Source: Cryptomeria japonica
Taxonomy: Eukaryota; Streptophyta; Pinopsida; Cupressales; Cupressaceae
Reading direction: 5' to 3'
Assembly: GCF_030272615.1 (NCBI RefSeq)
Contig: NC_081414.1
Span: 826,614,896 to 826,678,895, forward strand
Length of the DNA: 64,000 bases
In this document: piece after piece, positions 34,200-45,321 of the stretch
Layout: each line of letters starts with the position of its first letter
Numbering within the stretch: position 1 is the stretch's first letter
Made by a program: the position numbers and the translations under genes
The notes under the pieces: model-generated
Told to the model about the DNA's origin: nothing
Seen by the model: the letters and a program-made list of their open reading frames with translations, nothing else
Database searches by the model: none

Positions 34200-36676
34200 A
34201 TGCCTGCACGACGACCAGAGCCTCCCACAAGGATTGAGATCCTGCGCCAGGCCGTGATCGACGACGAGCCACTGGACGAGGTGAGTTGACTGAACGTTTG
34301 ACTTTTGATTTTTTCGCATTTTGACTTTTCTGTGATCGTATGCGGGCCCTGAAGGCTGACCCGGGGCCCACCTAGGGCGCCATGGTCCCTGTGGGGTGCG
34401 CTGGTCCCCCCAGGGTGCCATGGTCCTTGATAGGGCCACCATGGTCCCTTCAGGGCACCATGGTCCCTGACAGGGCGCCATGGTCCCAATCAGGGCTTGG
34501 CGAGGGGTTTCAGGGTTAGCATATGATGTTTGACAGTTTGCATGAGCGATTTTGATGATCGAGTACTGATTACAGTTATGTTTTTGTGTTGCAGGGTCTC
34601 CCATACATGAGAGAGCATACAGCGGGACATATTCTTCGTAGTTTGTGAGATCAGATTCCACGGCTGACTCAGGCAGAGAGAGACACATTATCGATCGTGG
34701 GGTTATGGTATGTGATCCTCATGCTAGCCATTCGGTTCCATCCTGTGATGCTGATGGCATTGATGGAGCGATGGGATCCTGACACATGCACATTTCATCT
34801 TCCAGTAGGGGAGCTGACGGTTACACTCGAGGATGTATACCGTATACTTCATCTTCCTATCAGAGGAGTGACTGTTACATACGTGACCGATCGGTCAGCG
34901 GAGGATCATCAGAGAGAGCAGGTATATTGCATAGGGAGAGTCATGCCGAGCGAGATGAGAGGTCGCATTATGGTCAGCTGGCTCTTACATCCTACAGGGG
35001 AGGTACCCCTTCTGAGACGCCTTATGATCGCCATCATAGCACTAGCCGTCTGCCCGAATGGGCGAGGTACACACATGCATGGAGGTCTCACATGGTGCAT
35101 CAGAGCGATGGAGAGACATAGGAGAGTGTATGCTTGGGGTCGGAGTATGCTTGCACATCTCTATCACGACCTTGAGGAGTATGTATTTGGATAGGGTTGC
35201 AGTTTGATGACATGCACACTTCTGCAAGTGTGGGTTTTATAACACTTCACATGCACCAGGCCTGTCGGCTTTCCGCTGAGTACGGTGAGCGAGCGACCTA
35301 GGGTGTTTGCTTATCCACTTACCAGCGAGTGGAGATTTGGAGATTTGTTATATTGGAGAGTGATTTTTGATAGACTAACAGCCGAGGTGACAGTGTGGAG
35401 ACCTTACCTGCGGATGCACAGATGGGATGGGATGGAGAGACAGTTAGCATGCCTACAGAGGAACCGCCTACTGCGGGGACGATATTCACACATCATAGTC
35501 CCTTTCTACTTCGACCGAGTACGGAGGCAGTTTGGGCTAGAGCAGTGTGTTCCAGCCGATGTGCCCATCTATACTTGACACTCACGGGTCCTTCCCAGAC
35601 CTAGAGCAGTAGCGAGACCGACGATAGATGACATCGAGACTACAGATATAGAGGGATCTGATCAGGATGTAGTCACTGATTACTCTGCAGAGCCTGGTGC
35701 ACAGCGCAGGTATGTCTCATGGTTTATGAGATCATATCCAGGTCCTATCTTTCCACCAGATCATCCGACAGGCCATCCAGGCCCATGGAGACATGGAGAC
35801 TGAGACGAGGACCAGGGATCCAGGTCAGAGGAGCCAGAGGAGGGAGAGGGTTATGAGGATGCAGGAGATCCTGATCCACCTACAGGCGATCAGCCCAATG
35901 CCAAGGAGGAGGAGGAGGACACAGATAGAGATGAGGACGAGGATGCAGGTGAGGATGCAGACGAGGAGGAGAATGAGGATGAGGATGATGATGAGGATGA
36001 GGAGGAGGAGGATAGAGATGATGAGGAGGAGTCAGATGCAACTCCCCACCATTCAGGAGACGATACCATAGCTCTGGACCCTCCTCTTATTCCCCAACGG
36101 GGGGAACATGAGGTGATACGGAGACCAGTTCCTAGTACCGTCCAGCCTACACCCATCATGCATAGATTAGTCGAACAAGGGGAGCCTAGTAGATCCCAGT
36201 CACAGATGCTACCATATCATGATCCCTACTGGCGTGAGGGAGATCCAGGTATAGTAGGTTTATATATTAATTGATTAATGTTTTGATGATATAGAATGGT
36301 ACTAACAAAAATCTATTCTACTGCCATAGCTAATGTGCAGGAGTGGCATTCCCTGATTCAGCAGGCAGTGACAGACATTTCCACGATAGCACAGATCCCC
36401 AGTTCCTCACAGATTGCTTATAGGCCTCAGGGGAACGCGAGTCGGCATGAGGACTTGTTTTCCCCATTCTGAGTACAGGTAGACATATGGAGGGAGAGAG
36501 AGAGAGTCCTATCAGAGGACCTTCAGCGGGTGCGGCGAGATCTAGCAGCAGCTCAGGCCGAGGCTACCACCTATCGTGCGATCCTCATGGATAGGGATCG
36601 TAGGAGTTCCTCTCGGAGTCACTCACGGTCTGTATTGCGCTACACACCCATGGGTCCACCTTCACGGCCAGATTAG
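34200..36676 (+). pseudogene. Antisense spliced gene for a plant mobile domain (PMD) protein
   Basis: Three coding exons fit GT-AG rules and one frame: 34200-34280 (ATG, M-P-A-R-R-P-E), 34595-36248 and 36330-36676 (phase-1 join, stop TAG). Exon 2 holds the PMD fold (PF10536-like): L-M-A-L-M-E-R-W-D-P-D-T, TFHLPVGELTVTLEDVYRI, L-H-L-P-I-R-G, later Y-A-W-G-R-S-M-L-A-H-L-Y and F-T-C-T-R-P. After it comes a long Asp/Glu-rich tract (about 35880-36040). Exon 3 predicts an alpha-helical, Glu/Arg/Gln-rich segment and an Arg/Ser tail (SSSRSHSRS). Stops at 34646, 35192, 35240, 35576, 35801 and 36470 break it. PMD proteins are known both as cellular MAIN-type proteins and as passengers of transposons. 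Its role in C is unknown. Confidence 0.82.
34374..34496. repeat. 20-21-bp tandem repeat in intron 1 of the PMD gene
   Basis: Six units of the form GGCGCCATGGTCCCTxxCAG within intron 34281-34594. The core GCGCCAYGGTCCC also occurs in the C LTR at about 33240-33253 and 44263-44276. Confidence 0.85.
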
Positions 36677-37340
36677 GAGGGAGCGTCCAGTCGACACTCT
36701 CCAGCCACTAGCCCTAGGGATAGGAGATAATTCTATGATGTAAGAGAGGTCACATTTTGGATGTACAGTGACCTGTATTTGTATACGATCCACACACACA
36801 TATATATATATATGTATATATACATGCTTCTCTTTTGTCTCAAATGTGTTATCTTTAATGCTTAAAACAATGTATATTTTGTTTTGATTAAATCTAATAC
36901 ATTTGGTAAATGTACATGTATATTCAGAATTTGATTTCCATGTGATTGATTTCTCAATGCTCCATGATTAAATTGATACATGTGTGACTTAATTAAAATA
37001 TTTAATCAAGTACTACATTGATGATAAGGAAGAAATATGCATTAAGTCTAAGAATCATATAACTAATGTGATTTAATTTTGAACTTAAACACAACATGAT
37101 ACGATTCTACTTAACACATAAAGACATTGTATAATATGCTAGCATAATGGAATGTAAATCTTTCATAATTTACATAAATGAATTCAAGACAAACTATAAA
37201 GTAAAGAGATGCGCTTGTCAAGAACGAAGCAATATAGACTAAACACCATAACATTTAATTCTATTTTTCTCTAATTAGGAGATACTAACATATTATCCAA
37301 TGTTGAAGAACTGAAAAGAAGATAAATAAGGAATGAAGAA
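36677..37340. other. Spacer between antisense gene end and pol end in C
   Basis: No coding region. An AC/AT microsatellite lies at about 36790-36826. The antisense gene and pol converge here, so polyadenylation signals for both would lie in this AT-rich stretch, but none can be assigned. Confidence 0.5.
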
Positions 37341-40300
37341 TTAAGCATAATATCTACGCAAGCGCATAGCATTGATAGGTTCTTTAAGAGGCGTACCGTC
37401 TACATCCGCTATTTTGTAAGCACCTGATCCATAATCCTCAATAATGATATATGGTCCAAGCCAATTAGGACTAAATTTTCCCTTTTCTGCAGGTAAGGCA
37501 TTCACATTGCGCTGATTCTCATAGAGGACTAAGTCACCTACTGAGAAGGAACGTTAAATAACCTTATCATTATAGCTCCGTTGTAGAGTTTTGTGATACG
37601 CTTGAATATGCTCAAGAGCGTTTATACGTTGTTCATCAAGCATCTCAAGCTATTGAAGTCGTTGTTCTCTATAAGAGTCATCATCTACTATACCTTTGAG
37701 AGAAACCCTAAGTGATGGAATCTCTAACTCTAAGGGCATAATAGCGTCAGCACCATAAACAAGATTATAAGGAGTAGTTCCCGTAGCAATTCGTACACTC
37801 GTTTGGTAGGCCCAAAGAGCATAGATTAGCTGGTTACTCCAATCCTTACCATGCTTATTCACAGTTTTGCGAAGAATTTGTTCAATTATTTTATTGGATG
37901 ATTCGGCTTGACCATTTGATTGAGGATAGTATGGTGTAGAAAATTGATGTTTGATATGATACTTCTCGAGGAATTTCTTCACGTCCTTGTTCTTAAATGA
38001 TGTCCCATTATCTAAGATTATAGTGGAAGGTATTCCAAATCGAGAAATGATGTTTTCTAGAAGAAATTGACAAATCACTTCAGCAATAGTAGAGCAAAGG
38101 GGAATAGCTTCTACCCACTTCGTAAAGTAATCTGTTGCGGTTATAATGACGGTGTGTCCTTGAGATGAAGGAGGAGAGATTTTACCAATAAGATCCAAAC
38201 CCCATGCGGAGAAAGGCCAAGAAGCTACTTGAGAATGAAATTCTTGGGCAGGAGCATGAATCAGATTATTGTGTTGTTGACATTGATGACATTTTTTAAC
38301 AAATGAAAAAGAATCCTTCTGCATAGTTTGCCAATAGTATCCCATACGAAGCAATCTATGAACCAAGGATTTGCCTCCAAAGTGCCCCCCACAGGCACTT
38401 GAATGCGCCTCTTCAAGAGCAACGGGGATTTCCAATTTGTTAAGATAGCGAAGGAGAAGGCCATCATAACCCCTTCGGTAAAGAACATTAGAAAGAATGA
38501 TATATCTAGTAGACAGCTTGCGGATTCTAGCCCTAGTGTTCCTATTAGCGGAATCAGGAAAGGTACCATCAATCAAATATCTTACGATATGCGAGAACCA
38601 TTCATCTGAATCAAAGTCACAACATGTTACCAAGCTAGAATCGTCTACAATAGCTAGAGAAATAAGGTTGTGAATAACAAATTTAAGATCAACCATAGGG
38701 TCCTCTAAAGATACAAGAGAAGCCACACATGCCATTGCGTCCGCATGTCGATTATCTTTTCGAGGAACCGGTTCCATGGTATAAGAATCGAATTTTTGTA
38801 ATAAAGAGATAGCAAGGTCTTTATATTGTGATAATTTGTCTTGTTTTGCTTGATATATTCCTGTTACTTGTCTTATAATCAATTGCGAATCCCCATAGAT
38901 ATGTATGTGTTTTATGTTCAGAGCCAAGGCCGCTTTTATTCCCACTATAAGAGCCTCATACTCAGCAATGTTATTGGTACACAGGAAATTTAGACGATAG
39001 GATAAGGGAATAGATTTCCTTGTAGGAGAAATCAGAACAACACCTGCCCCCGATCCCGTACGACACTTAGAGCCATCAAAGTATAACTCCCAAGTTTCAT
39101 CTTTCTCTATAGAAAGAATGAAGTCATCAGGAAAAGACTCAGGGTTAGGAAAGGAGAAAGGTGAAGGGGCCTCAACTAAGTGATCGGTCAACGCTTGTCC
39201 TTTAATTGCTCTTTGTGAAACAAATTTAAGGTCAAATTCAGTTAACATCATAACCCACTTAGCTAGGCGTCCTGATAAATCAGTTTTAGAGAAAAGATGC
39301 TTCAAAGGATCAAACTTTACCATGACATGGACTTCTGAATTTAAAAGATAATGTCTCAATTTCTGAGTCACAAACACCAAGGCCAAGCATTGTCTTTCTA
39401 TCACAGAATATCGGGTCTCATAATCGAGTAAGGTATGACTTATGTAATAAACCGGACATTCCTTACCATCTTTATCATGTTGTGCCAACAATGCTGCGAG
39501 AGCATGAGAGGAAGCAGCTGTATACAGAAGGAAAGGTTTAGAAGGTTCAGCAGGTTGAAGAATAGGAGGACTAGCCAAATACACTTTTAAATCTTCAAAT
39601 GCTTGCTGACAATCCTCATTCCATTGAAAAGTGATATCCTTTTTAAGGAGTTGAGTAAAAGGAAAGGTACGATCTGCAAGTTGAGACACGAACCTACGAA
39701 TGGCTTGAATCTTTCCTTGTAAGCTTTTAAGTTGAGACACATTTCTAGGAGGTGGCATGTTGACAATAGCATCTATTTTCTTAGTGTCCACCTTAATCCC
39801 ATGATGCGAAACTATGAATCCTAATAGTTTTCCACTATCCACACCAAAAACACATTTTTGGGGATTCAAGCGCATGTGATATTTACGAATTCTTTCAAAG
39901 ATTTGACAAAGGATTTTAACATGATCCATGCGAAGAAAGGATTTGGCTAAAATATCATCAACATAATCCTCTAAAATCTTATGCATATAATCATGAAAGA
40001 TAAGGGTCATCGCTCGTTGATAAGTTGCACCGACATTTTTAAGTCCAAAAGGCATCATTATCCAACAAAACGTACCCCAAGGAGTGGTGAAAGCGGTTTT
40101 GAATTGATCTTGAGGGTTAATAAAAATTTGATTGTATCCTGAAAAACCATCCATGAAGGATAACAAGGCATGTCCTGCCGTAGAATCAACTATCATGTCA
40201 ATGTTGGGAAGGGGAAAATCATCTTTCAAGGAAGCCTTATTTAGATCCCGAAAGTCGGTACACATTCTTATTTTGTTATCTGGTTTAGCCACAGCAACAA

Positions 40301-40859
40301 TGTTTGAAATCCATGGGGAATAATCAATAGGGCGGATAAATCCAGCCTCCAATAATTTTTCAATCTCAGCCTTAACAAGCAGAGCCACCTTAGGATTCAT
40401 TTTTTGAATTTTTTGTTTCACAGGCTTAGCATCAAGAACTAAGAAAATATTATGAGTAACAATCTTAGGATCTATACCAGGCATGTCAGAGTATGTCCAA
40501 GCAAAGATCTTGGGGAATTCGTGCAATAAATCTTCATATTGTTTTTGTTCCTCTTCATCTAAACATTGTCCAATTTTAATAACTTTCTCTTTATTGCAAG
40601 GGTCCATCTTAACATCAATGGTGTCACTTATGAGAAGATTACTTTGTTGAGGAGTATCCTTTAACTGAGGGAATTCTTTCACAATCTCATCATTATCAAT
40701 CTCTTTTCCAAAATAGGCTTCGGTGTTCAAACAATAAGGGAGTCCCCTATTGTGATGATAACGAGGAAGAGTGTCATAAGCTCCCAAGAATTCAGCTAAA
40801 GCATCATCGGTAGGGAAGATATCCAAAGCACAGTCACTCAAAGGATCCCCATCAATATA
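37341..40859 (-). pseudogene. C pol: RT, RNase H, second RNase H, integrase
   Basis: The 1063-residue open part (40841 to 37650) has RT motifs MCTDFRDLNKA, MPFGLKNVGATYQRAM and catalytic YVDDILA, the RT-linked RNase H with LLYTAASSHALAALLAQ and YSVIERQCLALV, then a second, archaeal-type RNase H (W-E-L-Y-F-D-G-S, A-E-Y-E-A-L, I-Y-G-D-S-Q-L-I, H-A-D-A-M-A) marking the Tat lineage. Integrase has the H-H-C-C finger (ending CHQCQQ), GLDLIGKI, TATDYFTKWVEAIP, IILDNGTSF and YYPQSNGQAESSNK, so D-D-E is intact. A TAG at 37650 and a TAA near 37555 break the last 100 codons, which otherwise end MRLRRYYA at 37341. The frame follows gag after a single TAG at 40860-40862. Confidence 0.93.
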
Positions 40860-42878
40860 CTAAGGATGTTGTATTGATAGAGATGTAGAGATAGCATTAA
40901 CACTAATGCATGGTCTTTTAAAAGCTTTAGTACGTTTGCAGGGATTATAGCCAAGTCCAAAGGCATAATTGTGAAAATTAGTCTCTAGAGGAACTCTTAT
41001 CCCTTGTTCATGAGCACCACAACCTTTTCCATGATACCCATGCTTAGCAAAAATGCGAAAACCACGACCATAACGATCAGCCATTTCAGGAAGAGAAGGT
41101 GGTTTTTCATAAGACAAAGAATCAAACTCTTCATAATTAGAGGTGTGAGGAGAAGAAGTTTGAGAAACGGCCACAAAATTATTACTCATAGATTCAGGTA
41201 AGGTTGATTGGTTTTTAGCTTCTTCCTTCTTTTCAATTTTAAGCTCTCTAGAAGGAACCTTATATTCACCTACAAAAGTGGGATTGAAATCAAGAGATCC
41301 CCAATCATCTTCTTCGAGGATCTTCTCAGGATCAAAATCCTTCTTATGTGTAGTTTCAAGTCGAGAAGAATCTTCTTCAGGAGCTCCAGACTCATCCAAA
41401 GAATTTTGATCATCGGAGAGCGAGGATTCATCGATAGGTTTCTTGTTTAAAGAGTCATCACTAGACGAGAATGGCTTAGAAGAACCTCCTTTGGAAGTAG
41501 ATGTTTGTAGACAAGCTTGAAAATTAGTATCACCTATCAAAGTATATGTCTTATTGTTATAGACGAATTTAACTTGTCTATGCAATGTAGAGGGGACAGC
41601 TTGCATGCTGTGAATCCAAGGCCTCCCTAATAACAAGTTATATGTTAAATTTCCCGACATAACATGGATAGGAGTAGGCAAAGTAACAGGTCCCACTATG
41701 AGAGGTAAGGTGATGATACCTAATGAAGTCTTAGCCACATTGTCAAAGCCACGAATGGGACGAGAGTCAGGCTCAATAAGAGACGTATCCACATTCATCT
41801 TATGCAATAGATTAATGCTACATACATTAAGGCCAGAGCCATTATCTACTAGTGTTTGTCTTATAGCAGTGTCTTTCATGATAACCACAATCATCAAGGG
41901 ATCATATTGCTGTTGAATTTCACTAGTAGGCAACCCATCTTGGGTAAACACAATTTGAGCTTTAGGATTCATCACAGAGTTAACCAAAGATGCTATATTA
42001 CTAGATGTATTCGGTGGAGGAACATTCAAATCTTTCAAGGCATTTTGTAACATTCCATGATGAGGGGAAGAAGTTTGAATCAAATCCCAAAGGGATATCT
42101 TAGCAGGGGTAGCTTTAAGTTGTTCTATGAGATCATATTCCTTGCCCATAACTTGCGAAATACGGGGAGCTTTTGGAAGAATTGGTTGAGGATTAGGAAG
42201 AGAAACTAGGATAATAGGAGGAGGATTAGGTTGCCTATTATTTCTGGTGTGATAAGTATGGGAAACCGCATGATAACTCTCTCTAGTTATTTGCTTAGCA
42301 TAACTGTAAGGACTTATAGGTTTTCTTCCTTGCACGGTGATAATTGGTTTATTCGGAGTACGAAAGGAATCATGGTCATACCCTCCTTGGATAGTAAGGA
42401 GAGGTGACTTAGGAACTTGAAAGGTGGGAGAAGGATAAGCACCTTGGACTTCAAAGAGAGGCTTATTATGTTCATTCAAGTTTATCATGTTAACCAATTT
42501 AGAAGTCTTGTTCTTGTTTAAAGATTTTGATAAAGCCACAAAGTCCTCAAGAGCATCATCCAACAAATCATGATCATATCGATTAAAAGGTTTATCTTTT
42601 GATTCAAAAGGTGACATCTCCTCATAGAGGGGATTATTGAAAACAACCATGTTACTAGATTCAGGGGAAGAGTTGATAGGAATGTATCCTTGAGAGGAAT
42701 CATTCGACTTATCTTTCTCATCACACCTAAACGGCATAGTAACAAGGTTTATGAGTTTTTGGTAAAATGAAGGTTTGGCATCTTTAGGGTTTAAAAACTC
42801 ATCTAAAGCTTCATCTAATTCATCTTGGCTATACTCATAATAATCATCGAAAGCATGAACATTTTGAAGAGATTGCAT
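40860..42878 (-). CDS. C gag-protease polyprotein with G-patch-like end
   Basis: The frame is open from 43016, but the likely start is ATG 42878 (MQSLQNVHAFDDYYEYSQDE), because upstream codons are a poly-lysine artefact of an A-run. The protein is hydrophilic, with proline-rich linkers (Q-P-N-P-P-P-I-I-L-V). The protease starts LVDNGSGLNVCS (41823-41850) with D-N-G in place of D-S/T-G, followed by LLLGRPWIHSMQAV. Near the end IFAKHGYHGKGCGAHEQGI (40983-41054) fits the glycine pattern of a G-patch. I see no CCHC knuckle. It ends at TAG 40860-40862, in frame with pol. About 670 residues with no other lesion, so it may still be translatable. Confidence 0.85.
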   Translation of the reverse strand: MQSLQNVHAFDDYYEYSQDELDEALDEFLNPKDAKPSFYQKLINLVTMPFRCDEKDKSNDSSQGYIPINSSPESSNMVVFNNPLYEEMSPFESKDKPFNRYDHDLLDDALEDFVALSKSLNKNKTSKLVNMINLNEHNKPLFEVQGAYPSPTFQVPKSPLLTIQGGYDHDSFRTPNKPIITVQGRKPISPYSYAKQITRESYHAVSHTYHTRNNRQPNPPPIILVSLPNPQPILPKAPRISQVMGKEYDLIEQLKATPAKISLWDLIQTSSPHHGMLQNALKDLNVPPPNTSSNIASLVNSVMNPKAQIVFTQDGLPTSEIQQQYDPLMIVVIMKDTAIRQTLVDNGSGLNVCSINLLHKMNVDTSLIEPDSRPIRGFDNVAKTSLGIITLPLIVGPVTLPTPIHVMSGNLTYNLLLGRPWIHSMQAVPSTLHRQVKFVYNNKTYTLIGDTNFQACLQTSTSKGGSSKPFSSSDDSLNKKPIDESSLSDDQNSLDESGAPEEDSSRLETTHKKDFDPEKILEEDDWGSLDFNPTFVGEYKVPSRELKIEKKEEAKNQSTLPESMSNNFVAVSQTSSPHTSNYEEFDSLSYEKPPSLPEMADRYGRGFRIFAKHGYHGKGCGAHEQGIRVPLETNFHNYAFGLGYNPCKRTKAFKRPCISVNAISTSLSIQHP

Positions 42879-43013
42879 AAAATTTAAACACACAATGCAA
42901 CGAAACCCACTTTTTTTTTTCTTTTTTTTCTTTTTAATGAAAATGAAATGGAAACACACTAAATCTAGATCTAGATCTAATAAATACAATGCAAGAGGAA
43001 GCAATGATAGTTT

Positions 43014-43029
43014 CATGTCGGGTTCACCA
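43014..43029 (-). other. C primer-binding site
   Basis: Minus-strand TGGTGAACCCGACATG, three bases inside the 5' LTR. It is not the initiator-Met primer, and I do not assign the tRNA. The same junction layout occurs in A2. Confidence 0.75.
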
Positions 43030-43032
43030 AAA

Positions 43033-45321
43033 TGTGTAGGGGAAAAAGCGTGACTAGGTTAACATGCCCTAATTCTACCTTTTGACAAACATTACGGAAT
43101 ACGAAAGAGCCTAGAGATATCGCACAATTGGCTACTTCTTTTTGTGAAAGAGAGAGCCATGGGATATCTATTAGGATTTCTATTCCCTTGTTGAAATTGG
43201 AAGATCAAATGATGTAAGTTCAAACCCTAATCCCAAAATGCAAGTATGAACTAATAACAAGATTGTAGAATTGAGATTAAACAATGAACAGCTATAGATA
43301 CAAGGATGAAATAAGAATGCGGATGTGTACCTGGAGTCAAAATCGGACTGAAAATGTTCAGGACGGGGGCGCGGGCGCCACTGTCTTGATTCTGTCCTGG
43401 AAACTGCACCGGAAACTATTGTTTTGCACTCTGGAACACTGTCAGAAACTGTCAGAAATGTTGTCTATCCGGAGGACCAGGGCGCCCAGCGCCCCTGTCC
43501 CAGTCTTCTGCTCTGTAATTTGATGCAGAGTGTTGTCTCGACCTGTTCTCTCCGGATCTGTATCTTGCGGTGTCGTCCGAGTCCTGAACCTGCACTGATA
43601 TCTGAAAAGGGTGTATGGGTGGCTATATAGGGTTTTGCCTTAGTCAAACCCCCGCTTCAGTGATTTCCACCTCCACGAATAGCCAAGTTGTTTTGTAAAA
43701 TGTATTGTGTGTCCAGACCTAGTGTGTGTGCAAGGTCCTAAAATGCAAGAAAGCAAACTAGAGCAACCTAGAAAGTAAACCCTAATTGCTTGTAAATGAC
43801 AATGTAAATGCTCTAAATCAAGATGCAAAGTGATCTAAAGCATGAATAAAGGATATATTGAAGCTTATGCAAAGACATGAAAACAACATGAAATCATACC
43901 CAACCCTCAAGGGAGGAGTACAAGCCAATCTTCAGTCGGTAGTCTCCTATTGTTCTTCAATGTCTTCCAAGCTCTAAGTGGATGAATGAATTTGATAACT
44001 GCTTGATAGAGGGATGTTGAATGTTGTTGAAGTCTTCAAAGATCTACTCTTTCGCTGCATATGAGGTTCTGGAAAACAAAAATTGGATCCCTTCAAATGA
44101 AGAAAGAGAGCTCTTATGTAGGAAACCCTAGATCGTAATTTCATCTTTTGGCCGACCTAGAGATTGAATATCCCGCCAATTTCTTGGGGTTAAGATTTAT
44201 TTTATGATTGGATTGTGCTCCTAAAATTTCGGGAAAAATGTTCGGGACCATGTGCACTCCGGGCGCCACGGTCCCAACAACTTTTCACCAAATTTTCAGG
44301 GCCGTCGGATATGATGATTTTAGAGAGAATCCCAAAGTTACAGGTGATTTTGAGATGTTTTGACCCCGAAACCAAGCCCCCAAGTTCGAAATAGGACTTA
44401 ATTAGGGTTTTTGATTGAGTGATGTATTGGAGGAATAAAATGAAAAGGGCACGCTTTAACGAAAGGGCCCAACTTTATGATGCAAAGGACGATGAAATAG
44501 GACCTTAGACCTAATTAATTTGATTAATTAAGTGCTAAAGGAGAAATGCAATGCAAAATGTAAAATGCACTAAGGCGGGTGCTAAACTAGGTGTGAAATT
44601 GTACCACCCTAGCAAGTGCGTACAATTTACGACGTTCTTCAATGTCTTCCAAGCCCTAAGTGGATGAATGAATTTGATAAGTGCTTGATAGAGGGATGTT
44701 GAATGTTGTTGAATTCTTCAAAGATCTGCTCTTTCGCTGCATATGAGGTTCTTGAAAGCAAAAATCAGATCCCTTCAAATGAAGAAAGAGAGCTCTTATG
44801 TAGGAAACCCTAGATCGTAATTTCGTCTTTTGGCCGACCTAGAGATTGAATATCCCACCAATTTCTTGGGGTTAAGCTTTATTTTATGATTGGATTGTGC
44901 TCCTAAAATTTCGGGAAAAATGTCCGGGACCATGTGCACTCTGGGCTCCACGGTCCCGACAACTTTTCACCAAATTTTCAGGGCCATCGGATATGATGAT
45001 TTTAGAGAGAATCCCGAAGTTACAGGTGATTTCGAGATGTTTTGACCCCGAAACCAAGCCCCCAAGTTCGAAATAGGACTTAATTAGGGTTTTTGATTGA
45101 GTGATGTATTGGAGGAATAAAATGAAAAGGGCACGCTTTAACGAAAGGGCCCAACTTTATGATGCAAAGGACGATGAAATAGGACCTTAGACCTAATTAA
45201 TTTGATTAATTAAGTGCTAAAGGAGAAATGCAATGCAAAATGTAAAATGCACTAAGGCGGGTGCTAAACTAGGTGTGAAATTGTACCACCCTAGCAAGTG
45301 CGTACAATTTACGACACTACA
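43033..45321 (-). repeat. C 5' LTR with internal partial duplication (2289 bp)
   Basis: Begins TGTGTAGGGG. The 3'-side block 43952-44633 (in plus-strand order) is followed at 44634 by a second copy of the same block running to 45321, so the LTR is about 0.7 kb longer than its partner. The junction is ...TTTACGAC|GTTCTTCAATG. TATA box at about 43623-43630 on the minus strand. Confidence 0.92.

Larger units (their letters stand above)
31949..45321 (-). mobile_element. C: Tat-type Ty3/gypsy element with antisense PMD gene
   Basis: LTRs at 31949-33617 and 43033-45321, both TGTGTA...CTACA, enclose a minus-strand gag frame and pol frame plus an antisense (+ strand) multi-exon gene between pol and the 3' LTR. 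The target duplication is ATATC/ATATA on the minus strand (31944-31948; 45322-45326), one mismatch, inside the B gag. A second, archaeal-type RNase H after the first one in pol is a marker of the Tat lineage. Accessory ORFs, some antisense near the 3' end, are known from Tat elements. The long open gag and pol frames suggest a fairly recent insertion. Confidence 0.93.

Noticed and set aside
34143-34688. 181-codon minus-strand frame overlapping the PMD gene start
   Set aside because: It crosses the GC-rich intron minisatellite and is antisense to an exon with a better-supported reading; Gly/Pro/Trp repeats come from the 20-bp unit.
38403-42050. Plus-strand frames inside element C pol and gag
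   Set aside because: Shadows of the minus-strand frames, with no domain or splice support.
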